A stretch of 64,000 nt of DNA, taken from positions 124,001-188,000 of the forward strand of contig CALLKX010000003.1 of assembly GCA_938083085.1 (NCBI GenBank), read 5' to 3'. Both the position numbers and the translations under genes were made by a program. Below, piece by piece: positions 35,554 to 43,487 of the stretch. Origin of the DNA: an uncultured bacterium. Its GTDB lineage: Bacteria; Planctomycetota; UBA1135; GCA-002686595. How positions within the stretch are numbered: the stretch's first letter is position 1; each line of letters starts with the position of its first letter. The notes under the pieces are model-generated. The model made no database searches, was not told where the DNA came from, and saw only the letters and a list, made by a program, of their open reading frames with translations.

Positions 35554-36474
35554 TTGGTCTATTCACTCGATGGTCGATCTCTTCGCGCCTGGCGGTGGCT
35601 GGAGGGTGACTCGACTGGCGGCCTCGCCACGCCGCTGCTCCGCCAAGTGGCAGCTTGGATCGCTTATCCACTTGACGAGTACCTGAAGGCGCACCCCGTG
35701 CCCGGCAGCGTTGCCGTGGACTCGCGGCCCTACGGGACAACGGGGATCGGCAAGACCTTCACCGAGTACTCCGTCCGGCGCTACAACCTCCCGCGCGTGC
35801 TGCTCCTGGACGTGGACGGCACGGTCGCCTGGGAGGGGGACCCCGGCTTCTCCTCCCAGAGCAAGCCCAAGCCGCCCTTCGCGTCCTACGTGGACACGCC
35901 CATGGAGGACCTGGCCGAGCGGCGCCAGCTGATCGCGGTCCGTCGCTGGCGCGAGTCATGGCAGCGCAAGGGGGAGTCGGCCCTCGCGAGCGGCGACCTC
36001 GCCGGGGCCATCGAGCTGCTGCGCGAGGCGGGGAGCTTCAATGACTCGCCCTTCCTCGACGTGCAGCGCGCGACGGCGCGACTCCAGGCCATCGAGGAAG
36101 CGATCGAGAACCCCGATGAGGTGATCGAGGTCACCAGGGACGCGGGGACGACCCCGGCGCTGGCGGTCCTGATCGAGTGGGCCGAGGCCCTGGAGACGCC
36201 CTTCAGCAAGAAGCGAAAGGCGGCGGTGAACAAGGCCATCAAGGGCAAGACCGCCTCCCATTGGAAGCGGGCCGTCAAGGCCGCCGCCAAGGCGGGCAAG
36301 GGGCGCGCCCCTGAGGAGGAGCGGCTCGCCGAGCTCACCGCGACCCTGGCTGAGCTCGAGGGGCCGCTCGTGCGTCAGCTCGAATCGGACGTCCAGGAGC
36401 TCGGCCTCCAGGGCGCCGCGAACGCGGAGCAACTCCCCGCCATCTGGCTCGCGCGGAACGTGTTCGGCTGGTGA
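35554..36474 (+). CDS. 5'-truncated duplicate of the multidomain protease tail (possible functional fragment)
   Basis: 306-residue frame from a TTG start; it has no signal peptide and no ATG. From D-E-Y-L-K-A-H to the terminal F-G-W stop it is about 95% identical to residues ~969-1234 of the protein at 29311: the end of the thioredoxin-like domain plus the helical tail. The first ~40 residues are unrelated filler from the duplication junction. Among the first ~135 homologous codons I count about 29 synonymous and 6 amino-acid-changing differences, so the frame looks constrained. Whether it is still made, or is a remnant of a once longer copy, is undecided. Confidence 0.5.
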   Translation: MVYSLDGRSLRAWRWLEGDSTGGLATPLLRQVAAWIAYPLDEYLKAHPVPGSVAVDSRPYGTTGIGKTFTEYSVRRYNLPRVLLLDVDGTVAWEGDPGFSSQSKPKPPFASYVDTPMEDLAERRQLIAVRRWRESWQRKGESALASGDLAGAIELLREAGSFNDSPFLDVQRATARLQAIEEAIENPDEVIEVTRDAGTTPALAVLIEWAEALETPFSKKRKAAVNKAIKGKTASHWKRAVKAAAKAGKGRAPEEERLAELTATLAELEGPLVRQLESDVQELGLQGAANAEQLPAIWLARNVFGW

Positions 36475-36480
36475 TCCCCT

Positions 36481-36506
36481 ACGCCTGCCGGGCCGCCGGC
36501 AGGCGT
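36481..36506. terminator. Bidirectional terminator hairpin
   Basis: ACGCCTGCCGG (36481-36491) pairs perfectly with CCGGCAGGCGT (36496-36506) around loop GCCG. It sits between the convergent stops of the truncated tail gene (36474) and surface protein copy 2 (36508). The equivalent gap in copy 1 (33016-33046) lacks it. Confidence 0.75.
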
Positions 36507-36507
36507 C

Positions 36508-38913
36508 TCAGTAGTCGATGACGACCGGCGCGGGGCCCTCGCCGGCCTGGGCGGCCTTGCGGACCGTCGTGGCCCGGGTCGTGGTGGCGCCGGACTCGGT
36601 CGTGACGACGATCTCGTACGCACCGGCTGGGAGGTCTTCCCATCGAAGGTTGGGGAAGAGCGAGCCCTCACTCTCCGACGCGCTGGACCCTCCCGACGTG
36701 GACGCGCGATACCTCCTGGTCTCGGGTAGCCAGGTGACCTCTCCCGACCCCATGGTCGTTCCGCCTCGGACCAGGCGTACGCGGAGCGTCCGCTTCGGGA
36801 AAGCAGCGAGCAGGGCTTCGCGGTTCTCCGTGAGCCAATCCAGGTCCACCTGCCCCTCGGTCGCTGTCGCCCGGCGGTAGCCCCTCAGGATCCGGTCGGC
36901 GTCAGCGCCGAGGCTCGCCCGGTTGAGGAAGGTGACCCGCAGGTTGCCGATCTCTGGCCGGGGGACGACGAGCGTCAAGGTCTGGCCCGCGTACGAGCGC
37001 ATGTGGATCCCCGACTGCTCCCAGCGGACGCCCGCGCCTCGGACTACGGCGGTCAACGGGAGGGCCGGGAGGGCCTCGATCAGCTGCGGCTTGCCATTCA
37101 GGGTCACCCCGGCGGACTCAAACCGTCCCGCCTTCACCTCGACCGGCCTCCCGGAGGCGTCCAGGAACTCGAGGGAACCCTCGGCCCAGTGCTCTCCTGA
37201 GCTGTCGAGCACCTCGACCCGGACTTGGACGGCCTCGGCCATCGCCACTTCGCCGAGGTCGTGGACGCCCTTCTCGAAGGCCCGGGGTGCGAGCCGCTTC
37301 GAGGCGTAGCCCTCGACCTCGAATTCCAGCTCCCAGGTCCCCTCGTCCAGCTTCTCGATCCTGAATTGGCCGTCCGGTTCGGCGCTGGCGCCGTGGCGGG
37401 TGGCCGAGCGGTTCCCGTCCACGGGTTCAGACCACGTCAGCAGCCGGAACGCCGAGATGGGGTCGCCGCTCCTCTCGTCCACCAGGCGCCCCTCCAGGAC
37501 CACGCCTTGCAAGACCTCGCGGTCCAGCCTGACCTCGACCTCGGACTCGGCTGGCCCGACGGGCACGATCAACCCCTGCTCGGGAGTCTCCGGGCTCGTG
37601 ACCCTGAGCGTGCAGGGGCCAAGGAAGCGGTGGGCGAACTCGAACCGTCCGTCCTCGCCGGTCTGCTGGTCGAACGTATCGAACAGGCTCTCCCAGCTCG
37701 GCGGCGTCCCCGAGACGAGATCGGAGCTCTCGTACATCCGCTCGGACCGCAGCCTGACCCGCACGCCGGAGACGGGCTCGCCGTCGCCGTTGACCACGCG
37801 GCCGGTGAGCGGCGCCGCGCGCTCGAGTCGCAGGACGTTGCCCTGTCCCTCGCCGGTCAGGTCCGCCGGCTGGATCAGGCTCACTGCGTGCCCTTGATGG
37901 AGGGCGGCAACGAACACCGGTGCGCTCCCCGGCTTGGCCAGGTCCTCGATCCCGCCGATCGAGAAGCGGCCCAACTCGTCTGTCTTCGTTCGGGTGCGCC
38001 GGTCCTCGCAGCGAACCTGCGCGCCTGCTGCTGGCTTCCCCTCGGCGTCCAGGACCAGCCCTGAGAGCTCGCGGCCTCGGTCGAGGGTGATGGTCAGCGC
38101 GCCGTCCGACGGGGAGTGCAGGAGGGATTGGTCCAGATAGCCGGCGGCCTCCACGGAGACCTGGACCCGGGTCTCCTCGACACCCGGGAAGCGGAATCGA
38201 CCGTCCGTGCCGGTGACCTGCGGGGGCAGGATCGCACCCGCGATGGAGCCAAAGGTGGTCACCCCCGGGGTCTCCGTGCCATCTGTGCTGTCGAAGCTCC
38301 TCAGCGGGTTCGCCAGGTGGAGGGTGGCGCCCTCCACAGGGCTCCCCTTCGCATCCTCGACCGTCCCGAAGAGGACCGCGGCGGGCGCGAGGATTAGCTC
38401 GAGGCCCTCGCACACGGTGCCCTCGGCGAGGTCGCCGCGTAGGCCGCTGACGCAGACCATGTCCGGGCTAAAGGCGGCGGCCACGAACTTGGGCCCGAAG
38501 CCGCTGGCGGAGAATTCGCCGTTCGCCGCCGAGACCACGGTCATGGCGGGGTCGCCGAGTGACCGGGGATTGGTCCATATACGCACCTCGGCGCCTGCGA
38601 CCGTGAACCCCTGCTCGTCGACCACCCTCCCGGACAGCGTCGGCCCCGAGGTCACGGTCGAGGTGACCTCGGCCGCCTCGTCCGGGGAGGCGGCGAGGGA
38701 TGGCTCAGCGAAGGGGGCGGGCGCCTGGGCGCGGGTGTCCCAAGAGGTCACTGGCTCCAGCGCAGCCCCTAGCTCCGCCGCGGGCTCCTGCAGGCTCTGC
38801 TTCCTGGGCGTCGCCTCGGACTCATGGGGGCCGGAACCGGCCATCCACCAGCCGCCCAGGGCGAGGATCAGCGCGGCGGTGAGTAGGAACAGGGCGGAGG
38901 GGAGGTTCTTCAT
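36508..38913 (-). CDS. Surface protein with carboxypeptidase-regulatory-like repeats, copy 2
   Basis: 801 residues from the ATG at 38913. Same layout as copy 1: N-terminal hydrophobic segment (~9-25), acidic Pro/Ala linker, and repeated regulatory-like units (L-S-G-R-V-V-D-E-Q-G-F at ~93, L-S-G-L-V-L-D-A-E, L-T-G-R-V-V-N-G-D-G). The same A-G-Q-T-L-T-L-V-V-P-R-P and N-L-R-W-E-D-L-P-A-G landmarks follow near the C-terminus. The two proteins agree at roughly half of positions, with several indels in the variable loops. Probably exported and cell-surface; function unknown. Confidence 0.75.
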   Translation of the reverse strand: MKNLPSALFLLTAALILALGGWWMAGSGPHESEATPRKQSLQEPAAELGAALEPVTSWDTRAQAPAPFAEPSLAASPDEAAEVTSTVTSGPTLSGRVVDEQGFTVAGAEVRIWTNPRSLGDPAMTVVSAANGEFSASGFGPKFVAAAFSPDMVCVSGLRGDLAEGTVCEGLELILAPAAVLFGTVEDAKGSPVEGATLHLANPLRSFDSTDGTETPGVTTFGSIAGAILPPQVTGTDGRFRFPGVEETRVQVSVEAAGYLDQSLLHSPSDGALTITLDRGRELSGLVLDAEGKPAAGAQVRCEDRRTRTKTDELGRFSIGGIEDLAKPGSAPVFVAALHQGHAVSLIQPADLTGEGQGNVLRLERAAPLTGRVVNGDGEPVSGVRVRLRSERMYESSDLVSGTPPSWESLFDTFDQQTGEDGRFEFAHRFLGPCTLRVTSPETPEQGLIVPVGPAESEVEVRLDREVLQGVVLEGRLVDERSGDPISAFRLLTWSEPVDGNRSATRHGASAEPDGQFRIEKLDEGTWELEFEVEGYASKRLAPRAFEKGVHDLGEVAMAEAVQVRVEVLDSSGEHWAEGSLEFLDASGRPVEVKAGRFESAGVTLNGKPQLIEALPALPLTAVVRGAGVRWEQSGIHMRSYAGQTLTLVVPRPEIGNLRVTFLNRASLGADADRILRGYRRATATEGQVDLDWLTENREALLAAFPKRTLRVRLVRGGTTMGSGEVTWLPETRRYRASTSGGSSASESEGSLFPNLRWEDLPAGAYEIVVTTESGATTTRATTVRKAAQAGEGPAPVVIDY

Positions 38914-39152
38914 GGTGGCGGGATGCCGGGATCGCGGAGGGACGGGGAAGGCTGTCCCGCGCAAGGCTCCGGGCGGGACCCTATCCCGTACTCGATGAGA
39001 ACCGATCTCTTCACTCGGGATTCGATCTCGTCGCCCCTGGCGGCGGCAGGAGGGCACCTGGACTGGCGAGGTCGCCACGCCCGGCTACGTTGGGGCGACG
39101 AGAGCCTCCCGTCCCAGGGCGGCCTTGTCCCTTCCCTGAGCCTCAGCCTGTC

Positions 39153-40379
39153 ATGCGAATCCTCCTCCTCTTCGCCTCGATGATCGCAGTGTCCTCCAGT
39201 GCCCTCGGGCAGACCTGCGAGCATTACTGGGAGTTCAGCTCCACGGCCGACCAGGTCGGCGGCCTCGTCACCACCCAGGTGGGCTCGCCCGTGCTCGGCG
39301 TCAACGCTACCTATGGCGAGGCCTTCCCCGGCGCCGGCCCGAGCCTCAACAACCTGGTGAGCGGCACCTCCGGCGGAGGCGGACACCTGGAGGCCAGCGT
39401 GCTCTCCGGCGGGGCTTCGGCGATGGACTTCGGGCAGGACAGCTTCTCCTTCAGCTACTGGGCGTGGGACGACTTTGCGGGGGATGGCGACGGGCGTGGC
39501 GTACGGGTCTTCGACAACCTCCTGAACACCGAGGAGGGCATCCAGCTCGGGACCAACCTCGCGAACGACTGGAACTTCCGCGTGGACGATGATCAGGGGG
39601 CGGTCCACATCTACAACGTCACCTTCCAGTACCAGGCGCCCCGGGACCAGTGGTACCACGTGGTCGGGGTGGTGGAGCGCGCGCCGGCGGGCGGCGGCAC
39701 CACGACCCTCTATGTGGACGGCGCCATGGTGATGGCCATCCCCTTCGTGGACACCCAGACGGGGAGCAACATGGCGGGCAACGTCGCCCCGACTCAGGAC
39801 CTCCTGATCGGCGCCATCAACGGCGGCTCCAGCGTGGGGGGCGCGCAATCCCAGGGGCTCGACGACCTGGCGTTCTACCGCGGCGCCCTCTCCGCTGCCG
39901 ACGCCAGCGGCCTCGCGAGCGGCGCGCTCCGCCCCCTGGACTTCGGCGGACCGGTGCAGCGCTACTGCTCGCCGGCGGTCCCCAACTCCACGGGAGCGCC
40001 GGGGACGGTGGACGCCCTGGGGAGCCTCCAGGCATCGACCAACGCGCTGACCCTCGAGGCCTCTTCCCTGCCCGCCAACGCCTTCGGCTTCTTCCTGACC
40101 AGCCAGAGCCAGGGGCAGATCGCCCAGCCGGGCGGGAGCCAGGGGGTTTTGTGCCTCGGCGGCGGCATCGGCCGCTACGTGGGTCCGGGCCAGATCAAGA
40201 ACTCAGGCGCCGGCGGGGCGTTCCAGCTGGCGCTCGATCTGACCCAGACGCCGACGCCGACCGGGCTCGTGACGGTGGTCGCCGGCGACACCTGGAACTT
40301 CACCGCCTGGCACCGGGACGCGGTGGGGGGCTCGGTGACCTCGAACTTCACCGACGCGGTGTCCATCACCTTCCAATGA
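39153..40379 (+). CDS. Secreted LamG/concanavalin-like protein with C-terminal module
   Basis: 408 residues from the ATG at 39153. Signal peptide ~1-20 (ending A-L-G-Q). Residues ~22-260 show a LamG-like jelly-roll pattern: F-S-F-S-Y-W-A-W-D, W-N-F-R-V-D-D, W-Y-H-V-V-G-V-V-E, T-T-L-Y-V-D-G-A and a late G-L-D-D-L-A-F-Y-R-G-A-L-S. That last motif is the classic end of LamG-3 domains. From 268 on, the C-terminal module appears (N-S-T-G, L-P-A-N-A-F-G-F-F-L-T-S-Q, Q-G-V-L-C-L-G-G, final S-N-F-T-D-A-V). A sulfatase gene begins 4 bases after its stop, so they are probably co-transcribed. Confidence 0.75.
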   Translation: MRILLLFASMIAVSSSALGQTCEHYWEFSSTADQVGGLVTTQVGSPVLGVNATYGEAFPGAGPSLNNLVSGTSGGGGHLEASVLSGGASAMDFGQDSFSFSYWAWDDFAGDGDGRGVRVFDNLLNTEEGIQLGTNLANDWNFRVDDDQGAVHIYNVTFQYQAPRDQWYHVVGVVERAPAGGGTTTLYVDGAMVMAIPFVDTQTGSNMAGNVAPTQDLLIGAINGGSSVGGAQSQGLDDLAFYRGALSAADASGLASGALRPLDFGGPVQRYCSPAVPNSTGAPGTVDALGSLQASTNALTLEASSLPANAFGFFLTSQSQGQIAQPGGSQGVLCLGGGIGRYVGPGQIKNSGAGGAFQLALDLTQTPTPTGLVTVVAGDTWNFTAWHRDAVGGSVTSNFTDAVSITFQ

Positions 40380-40383
40380 CCCT

Positions 40384-42240
40384 TTGAAGGCTCTCTCCTT
40401 CGGCCTGCTCGCCGCCGTCTTGGCGGCGGGCCAGGCCCCCGCACAGTCGCCGCCGAATGTCTTGCTGGTCGTCGCGGACGACCTCGCAGCCGGAGCGCTC
40501 GGGGCCTATGGCAACGCCGAGGTCATGACGCCGAACGTGGACCGCCTCGCGGCGCAGGGCACGGTCTTCGACGCGGCCTATTGCCAGTACCCCGTGTGCG
40601 CGCACTCGCGCGCCTCCATGCTCAGCGGCCTGTACGTGCAGCAGCTCACGGGCTCGAACGGCGGCTTCACCAATCTCGACAGCGTCCTCGGCTCCCGGGC
40701 GACGCTCCCCGAGCACTTCCGCCAGGCGGGCTACACCTCCGCGCGGGTGAGCAAGCTCTATCACATGCGGGTGCCGGGGGACATCACCAACGGCGCCGCT
40801 GGTTCGGACCACACCCCCTCCTGGGACGTGGCGGTGAACGTCCAGGCGCCGGAGTGGCGGACGCCAGGGACCGCCGGTCACTACACCAACGAGACCCTCA
40901 ACTTCGACCCGAACCTGCACTACGGGCTCGGCTTCGGAACGGCGTTCTACACGGTGGAGGCCTCGACCAGCGGCGCTGAGCAAGCGGACCACGTGGCCGT
41001 GGACGAGGCGCTCTCACTGCTTGATGGGTTCGGGGGGCAGCCGTTCTTCCTGGCGGTCGGCTTCGTCCGCCCGCACGTTCCCCTCGTGGCGCCCGCCTCC
41101 GACTTCGCCCTCTATGACCCTGCGCAGCTCTCCCTCGCTCAGAGCGTGCCCGGTGACCTCGCCGACATCCCCGCCGCCGGCGTCTTCTGGAACGAGGCGG
41201 CCCGGGGGCCGAACAGTGACGCCGACCGCCGGGAGGTGCTGCGGGCCTACTACGCCTCGGTGTCGTTCATGGATCGGCAGCTCGGGCGGCTCCTGGATCG
41301 GCTGGAGCAGCTGGGCCTCGAGGACGACACGATCGTCGTGTTCACCTCCGACCACGGCTACCATCTCGGCGAGCACACCTTCTGGCAGAAGCTCAGCCTG
41401 CACGAGGAGTCGGCTCGGGTCCCGCTGATCGCTGCGGGGCCTGGGATTCAGAGCGGGCGGCGCGGTCAGGTGGCCGAGCTGGTGGACCTGTACCCGACCC
41501 TCGCGGACCTCGCTGGACTCCCGATCCCGACCCACTGCGCGGGGCAGTCCTTGCGTGGGATCCTCGAGGGCTCCAGCGGCGAGCTCCGCACCGGCGCGTA
41601 CTCCCGCGTCGCCGGCGGAGAGCTCCTCCGGACGCCCTCCTTCGCCTACATGCGATACAGCAACGGGGCGGAGGAGCTGTACGACATGGGGCCTGCGCCT
41701 TCCGGCGATCGCCTCCAGTTCACCAACCTCGCGGGGGATCCGGCCTTCGCGTCGACCCTCGGGGGGCTCCGGGCTCAGCTGGACGCGCGGGTGGCCGAGA
41801 TCGAGGAGGGGCCAGGTGAGCTCTACTGCGCGGGGGACGGCTCGAGCGGGCTCTGCCCGTGCCTCTACTTCGGCGGGGCGGGTGAGGGGTGCCTGCATTC
41901 CGCGGGCTCAGGCGCGAGACTCGCCGGCTCGGGATATGCGAACGTGGCCGCGGACTCCTTCCAGCTCGAGGTCCAGGGCGGCCCGCCTGGCCGGCCTGGG
42001 CTGCTGGTCTCTGGTCTCGCCCCGACCTCCGCGCCGCTTGGTGATGGCCTGCTCTGCCTGCAGACCCAGGTCCGGTACGCGCCGGTCCAACTCGACGCCC
42101 TGGGGGAGGCCAGCTACTCCCAGCTCGGCTTCACCTCCCTGGCGGGGAGCACGGTCCACTACCAGTTCGCCTTCCGCGACGCGGGACCTTGCGGCGGGAG
42201 CTTCAACCTCTCCAGCGCCTGGCGGGTGACCTGGCACTGA
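40384..42240 (+). CDS. Secreted sulfatase with atypical maturation motif and C-terminal module
   Basis: 618 residues from a TTG start; no ATG fits between this and the preceding stop, and a signal peptide (~1-21) follows at once. The sulfatase domain (iduronate-2-sulfatase-like) has D32-D33, an F-T-S-D-H-G metal block and R-V-P-L-I near the middle. The maturation motif reads C72-A-H-S-R rather than C-x-[PA]-S-R. From 481 to the end is a cysteine-containing beta module (Y-C-A-G-D-G-S-S-G, G-D-G-L-L-C-L, final F-N-L-S-S-A-W-R-V-T-W) common in this lineage. It probably acts on sulfated glycans outside the cell. Confidence 0.85.
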   Translation: MKALSFGLLAAVLAAGQAPAQSPPNVLLVVADDLAAGALGAYGNAEVMTPNVDRLAAQGTVFDAAYCQYPVCAHSRASMLSGLYVQQLTGSNGGFTNLDSVLGSRATLPEHFRQAGYTSARVSKLYHMRVPGDITNGAAGSDHTPSWDVAVNVQAPEWRTPGTAGHYTNETLNFDPNLHYGLGFGTAFYTVEASTSGAEQADHVAVDEALSLLDGFGGQPFFLAVGFVRPHVPLVAPASDFALYDPAQLSLAQSVPGDLADIPAAGVFWNEAARGPNSDADRREVLRAYYASVSFMDRQLGRLLDRLEQLGLEDDTIVVFTSDHGYHLGEHTFWQKLSLHEESARVPLIAAGPGIQSGRRGQVAELVDLYPTLADLAGLPIPTHCAGQSLRGILEGSSGELRTGAYSRVAGGELLRTPSFAYMRYSNGAEELYDMGPAPSGDRLQFTNLAGDPAFASTLGGLRAQLDARVAEIEEGPGELYCAGDGSSGLCPCLYFGGAGEGCLHSAGSGARLAGSGYANVAADSFQLEVQGGPPGRPGLLVSGLAPTSAPLGDGLLCLQTQVRYAPVQLDALGEASYSQLGFTSLAGSTVHYQFAFRDAGPCGGSFNLSSAWRVTWH

Positions 42241-42242
42241 GC

Positions 42243-42262
42243 GAGGGCCAGCGCAGGCCCTC
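42243..42262. terminator. Bidirectional terminator hairpin
   Basis: GAGGGCC (42243-42249) pairs with GGCCCTC (42256-42262), 6-base loop. It lies between the convergent stops of the sulfatase (42240) and malic enzyme (42272). There is no long U-tract. Confidence 0.55.
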
Positions 42263-42271
42263 CCTCAGCTC

Positions 42272-43468
42272 TCAGCGGCCGCGACGCCAGGCGTCGGCGA
42301 CCGCATCAGCCACCGCCTCGGCGACCCCCTCGTCGTAGGGGCCGGGGAGGACCCGGTCGCGCGTCGGGGTGCCGACGCTGTGGGCGAGGGCGTAGGCGGC
42401 GGCGACCTTCATCTCCGGCGTGATCGCGGTGGCGCCGGCCTGAATCGCACCCCGGAAGATGCCGGGGAAGGCGAGGACGTTGTTCACCTGGTTGGGATAG
42501 TCGCTCCGGCCCGTGCCCACCACCGCGGCGCCGGCGGCGGTGGCCAGCTCGGGATCGATCTCAGGGTCGGGGTTGGCCATGGGGAAGAGCATGGGAGCGG
42601 GCGCCATGCGCTCCACGTCCGCGGTGCTCAGGAGGCCGGCGCGGCTCACGCCGACGAAGACGTCCGCTCCCTCGAGGGCGTCGTGGACCGAGCCCTCGCG
42701 GCCGCCGCGGTTGGTGTACTCGAGCAGCGCGCGCTTCTCGGGCGTCAGGTTCGTGCGCCCGTCGTGGATGATGCCGCGGGAGTCGCAGACGATGATGTCG
42801 CGCACGGGCTCGCAGGTGTTCGAGTCGAACCCGACGCAGGTCAAGAGCTTGGCGATCGCCGTGCCCGCGGCGCCGGCGCCGGCGATGACCACGCTGAGAT
42901 CCGAGAGCTTGCGCCCGGTGAGCTCGCAGGCGCCGATCATGGCGGCGAGGAGCACCACGGCGGTGCCGTGCTGGTCGTCGTGCATGACGGGGATGCCGAG
43001 GTCCTGGAGACGCTCCTCGATCTCGAAGCACTCCGGCGCGGCGATGTCCTCGAGGTTGATCCCGGCGAAGCCAGGGGCGATGGCGCGGACGGCGTCGACC
43101 ACCTCGTCGGGGCTGGAGGTGTCGAGGCAGATGGGCCAGGCGTCCAGGCCCCCGAAGCGCCGGAACAGCGCGGCCTTACCCTCCATGACAGGCATCGCAG
43201 CCTTGGGGCCGATGTCACCCAGCCCGAGCACGGCCGTGCCATCCGTGACCACCGCGACCGCGCGGCCAGCCACGGTGAGGTCCCTCAGCCGAGAGGGGTT
43301 GTCGACGATCTCGCGGCAGGGCGCGGCGACGCCAGGGCTGTAGGCGAGCGCGAGGTCGTCTCTGGTCTCGAGCGGCGTCTCCAGGCGAATGGAGATCTTG
43401 CCCTGACGCTCCTCGTGGAGCGCGATCGCGCGATCATCCAGTTGGCTACGGTGCTGCTCTACGGTCAT
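42272..43468 (-). CDS. NAD(P)-dependent malic enzyme
   Basis: 398 residues from the ATG at 43468; an in-frame extension would overlap the preceding gene. Landmarks: Y-S-P-G-V-A-A-P-C near the start, T-D-G-T-A-V-L-G-L-G-D-I-G-P, G-I-N-L-E-D-I-A-A-P-E-C-F, H-D-D-Q-H-G-T-A and the nucleotide-binding G-A-G-A-A-G-T-A-I-A. This is the short (~400 residue) malic enzyme without a phosphotransacetylase domain. It converts malate to pyruvate, CO2 and NAD(P)H in the cytosol. It lies 19 bases after the CRTAC1-like gene, so it may share its transcript. Confidence 0.92.
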   Translation of the reverse strand: MTVEQHRSQLDDRAIALHEERQGKISIRLETPLETRDDLALAYSPGVAAPCREIVDNPSRLRDLTVAGRAVAVVTDGTAVLGLGDIGPKAAMPVMEGKAALFRRFGGLDAWPICLDTSSPDEVVDAVRAIAPGFAGINLEDIAAPECFEIEERLQDLGIPVMHDDQHGTAVVLLAAMIGACELTGRKLSDLSVVIAGAGAAGTAIAKLLTCVGFDSNTCEPVRDIIVCDSRGIIHDGRTNLTPEKRALLEYTNRGGREGSVHDALEGADVFVGVSRAGLLSTADVERMAPAPMLFPMANPDPEIDPELATAAGAAVVGTGRSDYPNQVNNVLAFPGIFRGAIQAGATAITPEMKVAAAYALAHSVGTPTRDRVLPGPYDEGVAEAVADAVADAWRRGR

Positions 43469-43487
43469 AGCGCGAGACTGTAGCGCG

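Larger units (their letters stand above)
32215..35640. repeat. Tandem duplication, copy 1 (about 3.4 kb)
   Basis: Starts at GACGAGTACCT inside the protease gene and runs through its 3' end, the convergent carboxypeptidase-regulatory-like gene and that gene's upstream region. The homologous second copy is 35674-39085. The boundaries are approximate by eye; no inverted repeats or transposase flank them. Confidence 0.85.
35674..39085. repeat. Tandem duplication, copy 2 (about 3.4 kb)
   Basis: Counterpart of 32215-35640. It begins at the same GACGAGTACCT, holds the truncated protease tail and a full second surface protein gene, and ends in a non-coding stretch similar to 35520-35640 (shared CCTGGCGG, GACTGGCG and TCGCCACGCC blocks). 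Confidence 0.85.

Noticed and set aside
35640-35674. Insertion sequence at the duplication junction
   Set aside because: No transposase frame, terminal inverted repeat or target duplication could be seen.
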